From assembly GCA_027972325.1 (NCBI GenBank), contig JAPMOS010000004.1:744001-808000 (forward strand): DNA of 64,000 bases, given 5' to 3'. Below are positions 59,088 through 64,000 of the stretch, piece after piece. Origin of the DNA: Paratrimastix pyriformis. Lineage: Eukaryota > Preaxostyla > Paratrimastigidae. Position numbers and translations under genes: made by a program. The notes under the pieces are model-generated. The model was not told the DNA's origin. It ran no database searches and was given only the letters and a program-made list of their open reading frames with translations. Position 1 is the stretch's first letter, and every line of letters begins with the position of its first letter.

Positions 59088-61823
59088 TTACTGGGGCGGG
59101 ACCATGGAGAACGAGAAAACAGGGGCAGGGGCAGCAGCAGCCGGAGCAGGGGCGGGGGCAGCAGCCGGGGCAGGGGCGGGGGCGGGGGCGGGGGCAGGGT
59201 TCGTGGTCTCGCTGCTGGTGGCGGGAGCCATCGGAACCATCGTGAAGGCAAATGCCGGGGCGGGCGCGGGCGCTGGAGCAGGGGCTGGAGCAGGTGCAGG
59301 GGCGGGTGCAGGGGCGGGTGCAGCTGCCGGAGCGGGCGGAGGAACCATGGAGAACATGAAAACGGGCATGGGCGCCGGCTCAGAAGTTGGCGCAGGGGCG
59401 GGTGCCTGGGTGGGTGCCTGGGCGGGAGCAGGGGCGGGAGCAGGGGCGGGAGCAGGGGCGGGAGCAGGGGCGGGAGCAGGGGCGGGAGCAGGGGCAGGGG
59501 CGGGAGCAGGGGCGGGAGCAGGGGCGGGTGCCGGCGGGACCATGGAGAAGGTGAAAACGGGTGCCGGGGCAGGTTCCGGTGCCGGGGCTGGAGCGGGTGC
59601 CGGGGCTGGAGCGGGTGCCGGGGCGGGAGCAGCGGCGGGCGCGGGTTCCGGGGCGGGGACTGGAGCAGCTGGAGCAGGTTGCGTGGCGGGGGCAGGGACA
59701 GGAGCGGCGGCAGCGGCGGCAGCGGCGGGTTCCGGGGCGGGGGCAGGAACAGGGACGACCAGGGTGATGGCCGGGACCGGGACCGGGGCCGCGGGTGCGG
59801 CCTCCTTCTTCTCCTCCGCGGGGGCCTCGGGCTTGGGCGCGGCCGCCTCTGCGGGGGCGGGCACTGGCTCGGGCTTGGGGGCCTCGGCTGCGGGCTCGGC
59901 GGGCTGCTTGGGGGCCTCGGGCGCAGGCTCGGCGGGCTTGGCGGGAGCCTCGGCTGCGGGCTTGACAGCCTCGGGTGCGGGCTCGGCGGGCTTCTTCTCC
60001 TCTGCAGAGGGCGCGGCGGGGGCGGCGGGGGCGGCGGGCTTCTCAGGCGTCTTCGGTGCCTCGGGCTGCTTCTCGGGCTCCTTGACTGGGGCGGCTGCGG
60101 CAGGGGCCGGGGTGGATGCAGGGGCCGGGGCGGGCGTTGCGGTTGCGGCGGTTGCGGCGGCGGGAGCGGCCGGGGCGGGGGCTACTGTCACAGGGACGGG
60201 GAGGGTCATGGCCGGGGCCGCGGCCAGGGTCCGCACCCACTCGACCAGGTGCGACGCGTAGGTCTGCTGCCGCTTGACCTGCAAGGGGAGCCGGGCGGGT
60301 CGGGGGTGGATACGGAGGTGAAGCAGGGCACCATGCGAAGGTGGGGGGGGGGGGGGGGGGGGGCCAAGGGTGGGGGAACAAGGGCAACAGGGTGGGGGGG
60401 GGGGGGGGGGGGGGGGGTAATAGCGGCGGACCGAGTCGACGTTGGCCTGGATGAGCTGCTGCCGGAGGGCGGCCTCGCTCTCGGGGGTGGACGTGTACCG
60501 GGCGATGATCGAGGCGCTCAGCTGGGCCTCCTGCTGCAGCGCCTTGGAGTCGTCGACGGCCTTGGCGGGGGGCGTCAGGGGCGCCCGGGCCCCCTCGACC
60601 AGCTGGGCCAGGCGCAGCTGGAGGGGCAGCAGCTGGGCCTGGGTCTGCTGGTTGGCGGCATTCAGTTCGGCCTGCTTGGCCGGGTCGGCCCCGACGAAGG
60701 CCGTCTGGAGGGCGGCCACCTTCTCGTGCAGGGCGGCGATCTGGGTGGCCAGGGCTGTCATCTCGGTGGCCGAGGGGCTGGAGGTGGTCACGGGGGCGTT
60801 GGTCTGGGCCCGGATCAGGTGCTCCTGCAGCTGCTGCAGGGTGGCGCAGAGCTCCGAGGCCAGGCGCTGCTGCCGGGTGCACAGGCGCAGGTTGCTCTCG
60901 CCCAGCTGCTGTAGGCGGACGGTATCCGTGGCGGGGGTCTCGGCCGACTGCTTCAGGACCAGGTCGTACTCGCGGGTCACCTGCGACAGCAGGTTGGCGT
61001 TCTCGCGCACCTCGTTGGGGATGAGCTCCTTGGGGGCGGAGGCAATCCCGCTGGCGAGCTGCATGAAAAGGGGCGGCAGGGTCTTGATCTGGAGGATGTC
61101 GTTCTCCCCCCGGAGGACAAGCTGCCGGGCCGGGGCGGTGCAGCGGGAGAACTCGAGCTGGACCCGGCCCAGGTTGGACTGCAGGGCGATGACACGGTTG
61201 ATGGTCTCAATCACCGGGACGGGGAGACCCATCCCCGACGGGATCAGACGGCCCCCACCCGCATTGACGAGCGAAATCACAATGTTGAAGGCGGACACCC
61301 ACTCGTCGGTCTCCTCCTGGGTGGGGCAGGCAAACTATCATTCCGCCCACCATGAGATGACAGATGGGACGGAGGTGTAAGAGACTCAACGTGTGCCGAA
61401 GCGAGCGAGACTGACCTTGTAGGTGCGAGTCGAGGTCTGCACATCGAATTCCCACCCGCGTGGGGTTTGAGTGTCTTTGGGGCGGACCAGGTTGGCACCC
61501 TAATAAAACGATGCGACCTTGGGAAGAATGAAAAAACTCGACAAACCTGGAGGAGGAAGGACCCTTTGAAAACGTCGTGAGCCTGAGTCTTTGTATCGGT
61601 ATCAAAATACTAGGAGAGAAAGGAGGATATTCGAGGATCCAAGGACGCAGATACGGACAAGGACTTCACCGGTGACGCGGATAACCAACCTTTGAAAAAG
61701 AAAGGATCAGCTGTACGAATGAGTCGAACGTACTGACCAACGTCTTTTCCATGTCGTGAAGATTCCTCCTTCTTTGAAAATCCAGCCTTCCTTTTCCTTT
61801 TCCTTCAGTGGAGAGAGGGACAT
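59088..61823 (-). CDS. PH-domain, coiled-coil and Pro/Ala-rich protein (copy 1)
   Basis: Start ATG 61823. An N-terminal PH domain reads EKEGWIFKEGGIFTTWKRRW, YFDTDTKTQAHDVFKGSFLL, GANLVRPKDTQTPRGWEFDV, then EETDEWVSAFNIVISLV. A long helical region follows (RVIALQSNLGRVQLEF, RLQQLGESNLRLCTRQQRLA, TQIAALHEKVAALQTAF, RQQLIQANVDS). The rest is Pro/Ala/Glu-rich and ends in four spaced copies of a hydrophobic core: VFTFSMVPP, VFMFSMVPP, AFAFTMVPM and VFSFSMVPP, the last followed by Q and stop. The PH domain suggests membrane phosphoinositide binding; the function is otherwise unknown. The next gene upstream is a clear paralogue. Two G runs at 60343-60362 and 60391-60417 lie in one intron. Confidence 0.8.
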
Positions 61824-62054
61824 TCTGAACGGACGATTCGTAAAGAGAAAAAAGAAAAAGAACGGAGCAGACGCAAATTGCGAGTAAGACCCTCGGAGCA
61901 AGCGACTCTTGCGCCCAGTCAAATCTACCTCGTGCGCGGGCGGCCTCGTGCGAGGCTAACTAAGCCCCAAAGAGAGCTGCGCCGGATGGCGTGAAAAGTG
62001 ATTGATTATTTCCCCAAAAGAATCACACAAACAACAGAGTGAGATCGAAATCTA

Positions 62055-63773
62055 TTACAGTTGGTTCTGCGCAGGCGCGTTTGCCTCGGGCATGGGCTGT
62101 CCAGGGGCCGGGGCCGGGGATGCCAGCGAGTCGGACAGGCTGTTCAACAACTGCTCCTCAAAGGATTTTTCAGGGATGGGGGTCGAGATCTGAAGCGCCG
62201 GTGTGAGATCGAACCAAGCCAACGGGGGCAGGCGACAGACCGCTGGAGGTTCCTCCACAGTCGGGGCAGAGGCCGGGACAGGGGCAAGCATATCCGCAGC
62301 CGGGGCAGGAATCGCCTCGGGGACTGGGGGGTTTTCAGGGACCGGGATCGGGGCAACTTCAGGGGCGGCGGCGGCAGGCAGGGCTTCCGGGACGGGGATG
62401 GGGGCCGGGGCAGCTTCGGCTGGCTCTGCGGCCACGGGGGCGGGGTCATCCACATGGGGGGCGGGGTGGTCATCCACATGGGGGGCGGGCTCCGGGTCGG
62501 CCTCCTCCAGGGCGCCGGCCAGCACATCGGCGGGCAGGGCAGCCAGCAGGGCGCCGGCAGCGGCCATGCAGCGGCCCTCAAACCAGCCCCGCATCCGGTG
62601 GGCACCCATGGGCAGGCTGTCCCGGGCCACGCACAGCTGGCCAAGCTCCGCCAGCCGGCTGGCCGCGACGGGCCCCAGGGCCTCGGCGGCCTGCATGTTG
62701 TCGGCCAGGTTGATGGCGCCCATCTGCAGCTCGGCGCACAGGTCCAGCTGGGGCTCCGTCGGGGCCGGGACCACGTCCGCGGCGGCGGTTTGGGCGCGGT
62801 GCAGCCGACGCAGGACGGCCCGGAGTGGCTCCGGCAGCGGGGCGGGCTGCGTTTGGGCGGGCTGCTCGGGGGCGGGCACGGGGGCGGCGATCGGAGCGGG
62901 CTCTTGGGCGGGCACGGGGTTCGGGGGCAGCTCGATGAGGTCCTCCTGCCGCAGGGCAGGGGCCTCCTCTACGGCAACGACAGGGGCGGGTGCGGGTGCC
63001 GGGGCGGCTTCCAGGGCGGGTTCGGAGACGGCTTCCAGGATGGGTTCGGGTTCGGGTGCGGGAACGGGTGCGGGAACGGGTGCGGGAACCGGGGCGGGAA
63101 CCGGGGCGGGAACTGGTGCAGGAATGGGCGCGGGCACGGGCTCTTGTACGAGCTCCAGGGCGGCAGCGGCAGCACCAACCGCGGCGAGGGCCGGGGCCGG
63201 GGCCTGAATAGGCTCAGGGAGTGCCGCGGGCTGCGCGGGCTGCTCCTGCGGGGCCGGCGGGGCGGGGATGGCCTCGGGCATCGCGGGGACGGGGGCAGAC
63301 ACGGGCGCGGGGGCGGGGGCGGGGACGGGCGCCTCGATCCAGGCCAGGATGGCGTCGGCGTGGGCATGCTGCTGAGCCACCAGCTTCATGTTGCTCTGGA
63401 TGAGCTCCCGCTGCTGGGCCGGGTCTGCCAGGTGGACCCCGGGGGGGAAGAGGCGGGGAAATGGGAAAATGAATGGGGGATGTCACGCAAGGTGTGTGTG
63501 TGCGCGTGCTAACGCTGCGGAGTCAGGGGCCCAGGCGGTGTGTGTGTGTGTGTGTGTGTGTGTGGGGGCAGGCAGGGCGAACCGGTGGTGCTCTGGAAGC
63601 GCTGGGTGATGGCGAGGGACTCCTGCGAGGCGAGGATGAGCTGGATGGCCTCGTTGACGACGGGCGGGGGCGGGGCCTGGGGCCCGTCGGCCAGGTCGGA
63701 GGTGGCCTGGGCCAACTTGACCTCGAGCGGGATGACCTGCCCCTGCAGCTGCTGGTTCTGGGACAACAACTGC

Positions 63774-63844
<71 letters not shown>

Positions 63845-64000
63845 GGCAGGCAGGCAGGCAGACAGACAGACACACCACGGCAGCATCGACCCCCAATGAA
63901 AAGAGCGGTGAGCAAAAAAGGAAGGCGACGGAGGGTTGGGACTCGAGGGCTGCAGGGGGGATGGAATGGTGCGATGATGGATGATGATGGATGACGATGA
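62055..64000 (-). CDS. coiled-coil and Pro/Ala-rich protein (copy 2), 5' end outside window
   Basis: The visible part has QLLSQNQQLQGQVIPLEVKL, QATSDLADG, EAIQLILASQESLAITQRFQ and RELIQSNMKLVAQQHAHADA, then a long Val/Pro/Ala-rich stretch with EPxP and QEDLIELPPNPVP, a compact helical block (LQMGAINLADNMQAAEALGP, LGQLCVARDSLPMGAHRMRG) and a tail FEEQLLNSLSDSLASPA with a stop at 62055. The coiled-coil section aligns with copy 1 (Q..QL.PL...LAQ, ST......RQ.LIQ.N), so the two arose by tandem duplication. The FSMVPP repeats of copy 1 are absent. The start and any PH domain lie to the right of the window. Confidence 0.75.
63538..63562 (+). repeat. GT dinucleotide repeat
   Basis: About 12 GT units in an intron of copy 2 of the paralogous pair. 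Confidence 0.85.
63771..63870 (+). repeat. ACAG/GCAG tetranucleotide array
   Basis: About 20 ACAG units with four GCAG variants in an intron of copy 2; CTGT on the sense strand, as in the array at 26345-26460. Confidence 0.93.

Overview
This is a GC-rich, intron-dense nuclear segment from a microbial eukaryote. Genes lie close together on both strands. Most are cut by short GT-AG (sometimes GC-AG) introns, and TAA, TAG and TGA all act as stops. The content is that of a free-living protist: a TmcB-family multi-pass membrane protein fused to hemerythrin, a talin-head-like FERM protein, a PH-DENN-PH protein, a CaMKK-like kinase, a RING/TRAF/HECTD1-like protein, F-box/WD40 and LRR proteins. Hemerythrin, very short spacers and overlapping start codons would suit an anaerobic metamonad of the Preaxostyla (Paratrimastix-like). 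That placement is an inference with low to moderate confidence. I found no CRISPR array, operon, insertion sequence or virus-like element.

Layout. 1-9.3 kb: 3' exon of an unknown gene (+), F-box/WD40 (+), LRR protein (-). 9.3-17.7 kb: FERM protein and PH-DENN-PH protein (both -). 17.7-23.9 kb: seven-bladed WD40 and SET methyltransferase (+), radical SAM enzyme (-), dual-specificity phosphatase (+). 24.4-36.2 kb: one ~12 kb gene (-) for the TmcB-hemerythrin protein; a tRNA-Gln(UUG) lies antisense in one of its introns. 36.2-40.2 kb: Esf2/ABT1 (+) and a nine-finger C2H2 protein (-). 40.2-49.3 kb: CaMKK-like kinase, PAP2 phosphatase (both -), a 53-residue two-exon gene (+) and a secreted propeller-like protein (-). 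49.3-58.8 kb: phosphoglycerate-mutase-like protein (+), unknown (-), glycosyltransferase (+), unknown (-), RING-TRAF-FN3-galactose-binding protein (+). 59-64 kb: two tandem coiled-coil/Pro-Ala-rich paralogues (-), the second leaving the right edge.

Genome style. Most 5' splice sites read GTCYG (GTCCG, GTCTG) or the GC form GCCYG, instead of GTAAG/GTATG. Introns carry many microsatellites and long C runs on the sense strand. Gene starts sit in AT-richer islands. Three divergent pairs share one CATG for both start codons. Exon models marked as phase-checked were assembled by hand from splice sites and reading frame; no transcript or database search was available.
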